DNA of 64,000 nucleotides from Epiperipatus broadwayi (taxonomy: Eukaryota; Onychophora; Udeonychophora; Euonychophora; Peripatidae), in NCBI GenBank assembly GCA_028023455.1, contig JAQFVV010000208.1, forward strand, positions 1,054,001 through 1,118,000, in the 5' to 3' direction. Each line of letters starts with the position of its first letter. Position 1 is the stretch's first letter. Below the pieces are notes generated by a model that was not told the origin of the DNA, did no database searches, and saw nothing but the letters and a program-made list of their open reading frames with translations. Both the position numbers and the translations under genes were made by a program. Positions 36,311 to 45,933 of this stretch are shown in pieces.

Positions 36311-37422
36311 TAAAATTATTTATATGCTCATTAAAATTATTAGAATTTATTACCATCTCTGTGAATACCAAGTATTAATGAGAAGAAGTTCTTTTTCCAT
36401 CTGCTTATTAGGCAATTGAATGATGATATAATGCAAGGAAGTTATAATTATATTAACAAAAGATGATGACAAGTTGGGAAATTTTTATCACTCCTAAAAT
36501 GTTTATGTATATTTATACAAAGATAAACATATAAGAGAAATATTGTAATTAAATGATGGGCAAGATTGTTCTAGAAAAAAAAAATATGTGGGGGTGTGAA
36601 TAAATGATAATACTTAAGTGTCTGGAGAGGTTATTGCTAACTTAACTGTTGAAGAGAACAGTTAAATCTTAATCCTGTGGCTGAGAAAAATATAAAAAAT
36701 TGCTATCTTAATCCAATGGCTGAATCACTATTCAGTCTGTTAACTATCGGATGTCTGTCAGCTCTCTAAAAAAAATGATGAGTACATAGTTTGAGATATA
36801 AACTTTCGGTTGTTTTCTCATCCCTGGTGTTCGCCTCGAGAGGTCGCTATTTCTAGGTCAATTCCTAGAAATATACCATTTCACCGGCCTTCACCCAACA
36901 AAAGAGGAAATTTTCTACGTTATAAACACAGAAAAGAGTCCTCACGTTATGTTGGACCGAGGCGGTGGCGGCGACAGAAGCCAATACAAAGAGACTTCTT
37001 TCTATGATAAAACACAGAAAGAGTTCCCGACAGCTGCCGGTTATAGCTTTTTTTCTATGCTAAAAGCAAAGAGAAAGAAATGCCTTGATTGGCTGCCGTA
37101 GTAGTTAATTTTGTTCATCATTTTCTCGTAATAGTAGAATATCTATTTTCTCTGTAGTTTCGTGTGAGAGTGTGTGTATTTGAAGCAGTCATAGTTTTTT
37201 AAAATTTGATAAGACGTCTATTTTTTTTAATGTGTTGTAACTTACTTTACTGTTGTAAGTTTAGTAATAATGTCCTGAAGATTCCATTACGAATGGGTAA
37301 CCCTCAAAAATTGCTTTTAAAGGTGTGAAACGGAAAAAATTTCAAGGATCAAGCGAAAAGTACCGTTTTCGCGAGAATTCGCCCGTGACCAGTTACTTTT
37401 GCTATATATATATATACGCACA

Positions 37423-37930
37423 AACAAAAACAACCCAATGTCTAATTATTAGGAATTACTTGTCCAAAAAAGAAAATTAGTCGGGTATTATTATTATTAT
37501 TTTTTTTTTTGTTACATTTATTATTTCAAAATAAGATTAGTTTTTATATCTACACACTAACAAAAACAACCCAGTTCCTGCTTAATTACTGTCTTAAAAA
37601 AAAAAAAAAAAGAAAGAAAGCAAATTCAACGGGGTTTGGTTTTTTTTCAATGGAGTATTTGAATTACGGTATTTTTTTTTATATATATATATACACAAGA
37701 TTTACCAAAAAAAAAAAAAAGAAACCCACTTTCTGATTAATTACTGTCAAAAGAAACGCAAATTAGTTGGCTATCATTTTTAAATTTAGTATTTCAATAA
37801 CGGTACCCTTTTTATATAGACAGAGTTAACAAAAACAATCCACTTTCTGATTCATTACTGTCCCCAAAAAAAAGAAAACGGAAATTAGTCGGGTATCATT
37901 TTTCAATTGAGTCTTTCAATGACGGTCCTT
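37423..37930. repeat. Minisatellite in element B, about four 115-150 bp units
   Basis: Units start near 37423, 37559, 37710 and 37827 with 'aacaaaaacaaccca', followed by 'ttctgattaattactgtc', 'caaattagtcgggtatca' and 'gtatttcaatgacggta'. Poly-A and poly-T runs vary between units. Confidence 0.8.
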
Positions 37931-38039
37931 ACTAATAGTAGTCGGGTATCAATTCTAAATTGTAGTATATAAATGACGTTACTTTTGATAGATTTAGAAT
38001 TATGTATTGCTTTTTTAATAAAAATAATTGATTTTTACT

Positions 38040-38515
38040 CTTGACCAAAAATACCATAACCTTAAAAAAAGACACACATAAAGTCCAAAAAAGAAATGAG
38101 AAAAAGCCCCGTAACTTTAAAGACACACATACAAATTAAAAAACAATCCAAGATTAATAAACATTGACTTATTACGTCTTGCTTTTGAACAAATGATTGA
38201 TTTACTCTTGCAAAAAAAAGTACTGTAACTTTAAAAAGACACACATAAAGTCCCAAAAAAAAAATTAGAAAAAGCCCCGTAACTTTAAAGACACACACAC
38301 AAATTCAAAAACAAGATAAGATTAATAAACATTTACTTATTACGTCTTGCTTTTGAATAAAAGTATTGATTTACTCTTGCAAAAAATAAAAAAGACAGTA
38401 ACTTTAAAAAGACACACATAAAGTCCCAAAAAAAAAAGTTAGAAAAACACCATAACTTTAAAAAGACACACACACACAAACTCAAAAACAAGATAAGATT
38501 AATAAACATTTACAA
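38040..38515. repeat. Minisatellite in element B, three units of about 170 bp
   Basis: 'gacacacataaagtcc' recurs at 38071, 38238 and 38411 (spacing 167 and 173). Each unit also has 'ccccgtaactttaaagacac' and 'aagattaataaacatt', and the first two have 'ttattacgtcttgcttttga'. The minus-strand open frames at 37932-38298 are this repeat and not genes. Confidence 0.88.
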
Positions 38516-40882
38516 AAATGAAAAAACTAACATCACATAATAGTATTAGTTAGTAGAATATTTTATTACAAATCTAAGAAATCAGATCTTTTTAGATCAA
38601 ATCGATCATTTAGGTCTGGCCCCGGAATCGTTATATGTATATGTTTTTGATTAGCATCAATGCCATCCCATGGCAAACACCAGGGATGAGAAAACAACCA
38701 AACTTTCTTTTGATTATGCATGTATATTATGCAAAATTATTGTTAATAGGTGTTTCATTTCTATTTTCTTTTTCCTTGGAGGGGGGGGATGTAACCATCT
38801 GGGTTACATGGCACACAGCAACATAGTTGTGTGTACATATATATATAAAATAAAGGAAAAGTAGAAATAAACACAGACAACAATTTTAGTAGATATTTTC
38901 TACATTTCCTGGAATAAAAATAATACAGGGTTAAACAACTCTGAATTTAAAATAAAATTTTGTTATAAAAATAAATATTTTATAAAAAGTCTAAATAAAT
39001 AATTAATATTGAATTCTGATTTTGAATTTAAAAAACAAGCATATTTCTGATAATTGTAAAATTTTCTATTATTTATTTTTGGAAGTCTTTTAATTAAAAG
39101 TAATTTCAAGAGAGTAAAAACATGTAGATCACATCTTTCGTAAAGTTTAAAAGTTGCTTTTGAAAGGATTAGTGATTTTTTTGAAAAGATAAAAAAAACC
39201 CTCTGTTTTCAATTAAGGTGTTATTATCACCTCCGATGACTCTTATAAAAAGTGCTGATAAAAATATCAGTTGTCTGGTTTTAATATTTTGAGAAGCAGT
39301 GGCCAAATTGACCAGGTGCAAAATCTGATTTAATGTTTTGAGTAGCAGTTGGCTAGAAGTTTTGCTGTAGTTTGCAGTACTGCTGAAGTTGGTTTTCCAG
39401 AGTTAGAGAATGAACATAAAATAACTGAAGGCAAAATAGTAGATCCAGGAACGGCTACTATTTCCTTCGCAATTTTGATTTATATGAATCTAGGTCACTT
39501 CTGATTCATTAACCTGAACAAATAAGTACAAAATAGCTTGCTGGCCTAAAGCTTACCAAATCCTAGTCTAAATGAACCAAATGATACCTATTTCAATGAT
39601 GACAAGCCAGTCTACCAGCTTGTCCACAGAAACCATCAATGGATGAAGAATTGATTATATGTATGCTATTTCAGCTATATGCAGAGAAGTATTGATAAAT
39701 GTATATATAGCTGATGAGTTAGTTTAAAATCCTTAAAATGACTTTTAAATGTATAACTTAATAACCTAAAGTAAAACAAATGAATAATTTATTTGAGTCA
39801 TATGTTTAAAAGAAAGGAGTAATCCATAGACAATTTTATAGATATTATCGAAGAAATTGTTTTTGGTAAATCCTTAAAAAAAAAAGACATTTAAAATATA
39901 TAATTTAAAACGCAAATAATTTTTGTTTGAATTAAAAGAAACTTGCAAGAGTATTATTTTTAAAACGTTTATCTAATTAATGAATCAACAAGTACCTGTC
40001 AAACAAAAATTACTTTATATTTTTAAAAGAAAAAAAAAGAACTTATAAACTGATATTTTTTTTTAAAAAAGGAAAAAAAGAAACTGTAATCATTAAAGAT
40101 AGAATATGATAACTAATTTTAAATTATATCAATAGTTTATTACTATAAATGTATTTTAACCAGGGAATTAACTATGAAAAATATAATATTATTATTGTAA
40201 CAAATTAAAATAAGTAAACGTAGCATAAGTATTTGCATTATTAAAAATATAAGTTAAGAAGTTTAACCATTGTAGGACAATTTAAATATGTTTAGAAATT
40301 ACATGCGCACACATATATATGTGCATTATAGCAATGCTTGTCAAATAGAACATATATGTAAAATTTAATCATTTTTTTATATAATTATTTTATGTCAATT
40401 GAAATATATTCATGTAATAGTAAAACACATGTTTGTGCACCTATATGGAACATATACATAATTCATAATATAATAGCTTGAATTGTGTCTAGTAATTTTG
40501 TAAATCACAAATATGATAATTTGTTTTATTGTATATTAAACAAAATCAGAAGATTTAATTTATATATATAGCCATATTCTAAAGACCGTAATGTCATTTT
40601 TTTTATATATTGTTATTAATAAACTTGAATTCAATTGTAAAAATTGTATTGCATCATTATCTCTTGGTCACTGTAACAGTAATAGAGCACGTTCTCTGAG
40701 CTAGATTTATGCAAAATAGTCAGATTATATGAATGGAGATGTATTTTTGTGCATGCGCATTCCAGTATGACATTGTCCTGATTTTGGCACAAGGATTATA
40801 TTCTTCAAAGCCCATGCACTATATTTTATTTTAGTTTTATTAGAAATTGAATTTATAGTTGGCCAGTACATTAATATACTAA

Positions 40883-41318
40883 ATAAAGTTTTACTTCAAT
40901 GCTAAAATATAATTCTATAAGTACTTTACACACAGACAATGAAGCTTAAAAATAAAATTTAAATAAATTTTATTAAATTTATCAGTAAGTATTAATTTTA
41001 TTAATAAGTATTGTTTGTATTGAGAGAAATGATACAAGAAAAAAGGTTAAAGAAGCTTGCTACATAGCAAGCGATCCTACAGCAATTAATCGAAGAGAAG
41101 TTTGCTTTTTCATTTCAAGAAAATGAAATTTGTGAATGATGCACATATGTTTAAATATGTATGCATAGCATGTGCATAATATATATTTTTTCATTAAACC
41201 TAAAGCTGTGAACATGGGATTATATATTTTCCGAAAGCGCTCAGATGAATATTTTATTAAATTTTATTTTTAAGCTTCATTGTCTGTGTGTAAAGCACTT
41301 ATAGAATTAATATACTAA
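40883..41318. mobile_element. MITE inserted into the 3 kb repeat
   Basis: The 12-bp direct repeat TTAATATACTAA occurs at 40871-40882 and 41307-41318 and marks the insertion; copy 1 of the host repeat has no equivalent insert. Inverted ends read 'ttctataagtactttacaca' on the left and, reversed, 'gtgtaaagcacttatagaat' on the right, continuing through 'gacaatgaagcttaaaaata'. About 40 bp at the left lie outside the inverted repeat. It has no coding sequence. The superfamily is unclear. Confidence 0.75.
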
Positions 41319-41505
41319 GTGGCCACAGGATTGATGATGATAAGCATGTTTAAAAATCTCAGCATTATTGTTTAGATTTTTCTGGTTATGTATTCTGATG
41401 GATTAGCACTTAAGTGGTACATTCAAATTCAATAATCTGCCACAAGCTGGCATGGGCTCAATAGTTAGCCTAGTCTACAAAAGACCCATTTCAAATCTAG
41501 TCACC

Positions 41506-41685
41506 AAATTGACTGATTTATTGTATTGATGTATTTTGATTGATTATTCATGATGATGAATGGTTATTTTGAGAATTACTTATTTTTATTTATTAAAATT
41601 GACTGATTTATTGTATTGATGTATTTTGATTGATTATTCATGATGATGAATGGTTATTTTGAGAATTACTTATTTTTATTTATTA
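41506..41685 (+). repeat. Identical 90-bp tandem duplication
   Basis: 41506-41595 and 41596-41685 are the same base for base as far as I can read, starting 'aaattgactgatttattgta'. The copy in 9857-12830 has a single unit. The identity points to a very recent event, or to an assembly artefact. Confidence 0.93.
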
Positions 41686-41945
41686 ATAATGCTAGTTAAT
41701 TTATAGTTGCTCTGTGGAGTAGCTGGTTGACCTTTCAGATCTCCATTGATGTCATGCTCTTTAATGTATAAAATTGCTTGTATATTTTGGATGTTAAACA
41801 TTACTTGAACATTTTTTAAAATAATATCTTACTTAAATATTATACTTTTTGTAAATTTTTCACTTGGGAGATGATTTGCCACCATCCCCATGTTCATCCC
41901 AGGGATGATCATCCCGTTTACCCCCATCCTGTTACAATTTATACA

Positions 41946-42610
41946 AAGGTAAACCCAGCAAACTCAACATTTGTAGGAATATTATGCTTCTCCAATCAGT
42001 GGTAAAGGCTATGTTGTATTATAAGTGAGTTATTTATTATCATATCAACAATCACCTAAGCAACCCAGATTAACTTGGGATCTCCAATGTATAATTAAAA
42101 ATAGAGATATTTATTTACCAAGCAATAATAGCTATATGACGATTATTTGAAATAAAATCCAATGTTTGATTGCAAAAACGGATAAAAAATTCCAAGTTTA
42201 AACTTAGTTTGGGCTGGCATTGTGATCCTGTATATAGAGATGGACATGATAATAGTTTCTCCATTAATCTTTTATGTAAATGTATTAACTATATAATAGA
42301 TATGTACTCTAAATGCTTATAATCCTAATGTTAGATGAAGTATGATTTGATAATGTAACAGATGTATAAAGTATGTTAGGAAACTAAATAGTGTTATTTT
42401 ATCTGGTATTATGTTTGCATACCATAGATATTACCTACTTGGTAACCATGATGAGAGAACTTTAATCACCAAGTTGATTCCCTGATTCGATATTAATAAT
42501 CTTTCATTTTTATTATACTATACTTAATATGTAATAGTTAATTATTATTCTCCAGCATAATACACAATTAATGCATATATATTCTCAAAATGTGATGTAC
42601 AATAGTCTAT
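41946..42610. other. Intron, nothing recognised
   Basis: Unassigned A+T-rich sequence with no gene-like segment. Confidence 0.5.
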
Positions 42611-42611
42611 T

Positions 42612-42800
42612 GAACATGTTTTTTTACAAGCTTTATTTTATTTTACTAACAATTTTGACTAATCCACAGTCTTTATCAGAGTTTTTAAAAACTGACAATT
42701 TGGGGTTTTTTGTCAAATAAATTTTAAAAACTCTGAAGAAGACAGTAGATCGGTTGAAATTGCAGCAAAATAGGATTACAAAAAAGCATTGGATTTTAAG
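42612..42800. repeat. Imperfect foldback
   Basis: 'atcagagtttttaaaaactg' faces 'ttttaaaaactctgaagaag'. The outer parts also pair imperfectly ('ttacaagctttattttatt' with 'gcaaaataggattacaa'). The 'ctctgaagaagacagtagat' text resembles the arm of the foldback inside the hAT element ('gctctgatgatgactgctgg') and words near 16205-16235, suggesting one diverged family. Confidence 0.6.
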
Positions 42801-43373
42801 TGCAAGGAAGGATTTTTTTCAAGTTTTAATATTTTTAAAGAAGGATAGAGCAACAAAGAATAGAATTAAAGGTTTTAATAAATATTCTATTAAGTGTTAT
42901 AATCTCTAATTATTGAAAGTTGTTTAGGAATACTATATTAAAAAATTTAAATATATATGTGTATTCTTTGATAAATATATTCAAATTTTAATACCAAAAA
43001 TTTCACAATCATAAACTGAGAAGATGTGCTATGATTTCTGGTAAATGGATTCAATTGCTTAAACATCTACATCACCTAATGATCGGAGGTTGATCTGAAA
43101 ATACATATATTTTGAGAAAGATCTGACAATATTTTTTCATTAGGTCAATAGCTTATAAGAGTACGAAGTTTGTTTTAGAAACTGTGAATTAATGGAAAAA
43201 AAAAAAAATATTTGTAATTATATGTATGCACTATAAACATTCAAGATAAATATACATCATGTTGAAAAACTTTGTTTACATGTACTAAACATAAAAGGGC
43301 ACACTTAAGATGCTTGAAAAAAAAATTAAAAATTAAATATAAAAATAAATAATTAAAACAATTTCAGACTTAC

Positions 43374-43498
43374 TTAGGATCTCCAGCATAACTTAACTGT
43401 GCTGGTCGAATGCCAAAATGAACTATTTCTGGATAACTAATAACCTCTGGATTCATTTGTTCTCTGTCTAATTGATCGATTCGTAACGAACAAGGTTT
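43374..43498 (-). CDS. DROSHA: DROSHA exon e, central domain
   Basis: This 125-nt exon encodes RIDQLDREQMNPEVISYPEI followed by VHFGIRPAQLSYAGDP, an almost invariant stretch of animal Drosha. The acceptor is TTTTAG (A-rich exon start, codon AAA) and the donor GTAAGT. It leaves in phase 2 with AA, completed by C of the next exon to Asn. The intron that follows is the largest in the window at 15.9 kb and holds the Penelope pair, the 1.9 kb TIR element and one copy of the 3 kb repeat. Confidence 0.97.
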
Positions 43499-43518
43499 CT
43501 AAAAAATAAAAAAAAGAG

Positions 43519-43652
43519 CACTAGGTTTTGTTTTCTTCTATCATATCCATAATTAATAATAAGTATTCTATTGCACAAAATAAAAGGCACTATGTTTTTG
43601 CCTTTTTCTATCATATCCAGAATCCACAACAGGTATTCTACTGTAAAAATAA
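43519..43652. repeat. Two-copy 69-bp tandem repeat filling intron d-e
   Basis: 'cactaggttttgttttcttc' at 43519 and 'cactatgtttttgccttttt' at 43588 begin two related units that share 'tctatcatatcca' and 'gtattct(a)'. Together they occupy most of the 161-bp intron between exons d and e, so the intron has grown by one duplication. Confidence 0.75.
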
Positions 43653-43659
43653 TCCTTAC

Positions 43660-43829
43660 CATTCCCGGATACGTCACAATCATGCCTTTGGTTTCATCTG
43701 CAAAATCTTGCCATTCAAACTGCTCCAACTTTAAAAGCCGTGCTAATTCAGTCTCCTCAATAAGAGGACGGGAACTTTCCAACAAATACTGCAAAACTTC
43801 ATTCATACTCAAAATTTCTTTTCCATTAT
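43660..43829 (-). CDS. DROSHA: DROSHA exon d, central domain
   Basis: This 170-nt exon encodes NGKEILSMNEVLQYLL and, at its end, ADETKGMIVTYPGM, matching the GGKEVLSM..ILLYLL and GMIVTNPG blocks of Drosha. It enters in phase 1 (the G of the previous exon plus AT gives Asp) and leaves in phase 0 at donor GTAAGG. The next intron is only 161 bp, so exons d and e form a compact pair. An overlapping longer open frame reads through the donor into the intron and should not be used. Confidence 0.96.
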
Positions 43830-44084
43830 CTAAAAATAACAATCATAATAACACTAAATCAGTCAACTCACCAGCTAACACAAGACAATTCTCTACTCTA
43901 ATGTCACTAGTGATTACTAAATGCATTTAAATCTCCATCATCAGATTGATTTCAGATTTTTGACATTAACCAGTCAGGATTCAGGAATCAAAGTTGGAAG
44001 AAATGCAATTATACATTACGCTGATTTGAATTTCAAGTTTTTATCTTGATGGGTTTTTGGAATTAAAGATAGTTGTTGGATAAA

Positions 44085-44590
44085 TTGTAGCATTTCTTTC
44101 AAGCTTGATTCTTGAGCCTCATTGATAAAGGAGAAAATCAAAAATTAAGTCTGAGGACGGGCATTTAAATGCATATGGTAATCACTGATCATTCATGGCA
44201 GATGATACTTGACTGAGAGATAATAAATATAATAAAACAAATATCATTAAAAAAATTGTAATAGAAAAAAACATGAAATATTCTTACATAATTTAGCCAA
44301 ATTTAATAATTTTCAATAACCTGCTGATATCTCATCCTCAAGTAAATATATTATTCGCCCATTTTGGGATCTTGTAGTTAAGTTCATCAATTTTTAACTG
44401 TAACTAAATTTGTTAATATTTATTATTTTAAAAGCAGATTGCTACTCTAGTGCCACTTATAGTAAGCATGAGAATTCGGTGATTACCAGATGGTAGTTAT
44501 TTAAATACCCATTCTCAGTCAGATGTCTGGGTTTTGCTTTTACCAAAGATTACTCCTATTTACTATGATGGCATTAGAGGAGATGCTTGT
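44085..44590. repeat. M2 repeat copies, one in each direction
   Basis: A plus copy (44085-44225) has 'tgagcctcattgataaagga', 'aaaattaagtctgaggacgg' and 'aatcactgatcattcatggc'. A minus copy (44430-44590) shows the same words reversed: 'cagatgtctgggttttgctt' and 'ggtgattaccagatggtag'. Confidence 0.5.
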
Positions 44591-44599
44591 CTTAGAATA

Positions 44600-45230
44600 C
44601 ATTAGATGAACTAATGAATCAAATGATTTGTTAGCATTTACTCTTTTGTGTTATTGTCATCATATTATGACTACATCTTTCGTGTTTAGTGACCCCTATG
44701 CATACCTGTTTGTACCATTTAGGGTATGTCTGATGTTATTTAATTCATATTTATGCTCATGTACTGAAATAAATTGATTAAAAACAAATGGCAAAACAAT
44801 TCTCACATATCACTAGATAAATTTTTAACATAGGCTGGGCTGTTCTTCCTATTTCCATATTCAGTATGTCTGGGAAAATGGTTTTGTGGAGTTCTTTCCT
44901 TGTATATGGCCTTTATAATTTGCAATATTTTTATGAGTTTTATAGCCAGCTTATCATTCTGAAAAAATGCTTAATAAGGACTATATTTTTAATACAGAAA
45001 TATAATTTAAATCACGTGACTAGATCAGTAATTTATTGCTTAAATAAAATTACTATTTTACTGATCAATCTTATTTCTCTCTTTCATTTTGAAGAGATTA
45101 TTATATTGACCAAACAACTATAGTCATTTTTATAAATTAAGATAATGTATATTTGAATCCTAACATTCTACATTTTTTATTGCTTATCAACTTTAAGACA
45201 AACACTATATTTTATAATCAAAATCTAATT
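44600..45230. other. Intron, nothing recognised
   Basis: Hydrophobic short open frame at 44866-45123 (plus strand) is A+T-rich sequence translated; no domain or conservation can be argued. Confidence 0.45.
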
Positions 45231-45235
45231 ATTAC

Positions 45236-45383
45236 CTGGAAGATCCCGAACAAATCTTGGCATAAAGTGAAAACGACTACAACTATTTGGTTCTTTACTG
45301 TCTTTCAAATTCCAATCTACAAGCTCTAATAGTTCATGAAACAAGAATTTACTAAATAGTTCCAATCCTTGTACTGTGAAATT
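45236..45383 (-). CDS. DROSHA: DROSHA exon c, central domain
   Basis: This 148-nt exon encodes 49 residues plus one base. Recognisable pieces are GLELFSKFLFHELLELVDWN and RFHFMPRFVRDLP, which match the GLELFSLFLF...LYDWN and RFHFMPRFVR blocks of animal Drosha. The acceptor is CGTTAG, the donor GTAATA, and it ends in phase 1. It lies about 200 bp left of the hAT transposon that fills part of the preceding intron, so that insertion spared the exon and its polypyrimidine tract. Confidence 0.96.
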
Positions 45384-45481
45384 CTAACGAGAAAAAAAAA
45401 AAAAATTAAAAAAAAAAAACTTTTAGGGTATTAAATATTTGCTATTATTAAAAATACATTATATACCCATCTCTCTCTATA

Positions 45482-45578
45482 TATGTAAAGAATGTTTTTG
45501 GTAGAAATAATTTAATACTAGAAAGAAATAAACTTATACATCTGAAAGAAAAGTTTTTTAATAAAAGTTCCTCTAAGT
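45482..45578 (+). pseudogene. RTE LINE fragment interrupted by the hAT element
   Basis: 'tttttggtagaaataattta' and 'gaaagaaaagttttttaata' match the RTE copies at 15200-15290 and 19660-19720. Directly right of the hAT element, 48540-48570 continues with 'tagttatagatctgaaatta', the next RTE words in the 15300 copy ('cttatggatctgagacatgg'). The RTE was therefore present before the hAT element landed. Confidence 0.8.
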
Positions 45579-45933
45579 CAGTGGTTCTCAACTTTCCTAA
45601 TGCCATGATCCTTTAATACAGTTTCTTATGTTGTGATGTACCCCCAACCTTAAAATTATTTTTGTTGCTACTTCATAACTGTAATTTTGCTACTGTTATG
45701 AACTGTAATGCAAATATCTGATATGTAGAATGTATTTTCATTATTACAAATTGAACATAATTAAAGCATAATGATTAATCACAAAAACAATATGTAATTA
45801 TATATTGTGAAATATTTATTTCTAATTATAAATAAATGAAATTTTTTTTGAAGCATGGTAATAGTCTTAATATAACAACAGCAAACTATATTGCTACATT
45901 TTGTGACAGTATGCGTAAAAAGCTAAGGTCAGT

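Larger units (their letters stand above)
36808..38699. mobile_element. 1.9 kb non-autonomous TIR transposon, element B
   Basis: An 8-bp target duplication AAACTTTC lies at 36800-36807 and 38700-38707. Inside it the ends are inverted repeats that start GGTTGTTTTCTCATCCCTGG. The interior has a G+C-rich left part with a small palindrome around 'atttctaggtcaattcctag' and the phrase 'ttgattggctgccgtagtag', then two minisatellite blocks. Element A at 60782-62074 shares the left and right interior segments. No transposase is present. An 8-bp duplication with termini beginning GG fits Merlin or Mutator-like, or hAT; I cannot choose. Confidence 0.85.
38799..41945 (+). repeat. 3 kb dispersed repeat, copy 2
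   Basis: Collinear with 9857-12830. It begins about 100 bp right of element B. Relative to copy 1 it contains a 436-bp insertion (40883-41318) and a 90-bp tandem duplication (41506-41685), and it lacks some internal stretches. No shared open frame is seen. The right boundary falls near 'catcctgttacaattta', matching 'catcccattacaatata' in copy 1. Confidence 0.8.

Noticed and set aside
36810-37007. Arg-rich plus-strand open frame at the left end of element B
   Set aside because: It starts two bases inside the inverted repeat, covers a G+C-rich non-coding end, and the equivalent part of element A has no such frame.
37423-38515. Tandem arrays considered as a CRISPR array
   Set aside because: Units are 115-173 bp, contiguous and diverged, without short constant repeats and unique spacers, and the genome is animal.
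43468-43842. 124-codon minus-strand open frame as a separate gene
   Set aside because: It is exon d of DROSHA read through its donor site and most of the short intron. The true exon ends at 43660 and the next one is 43374-43498.
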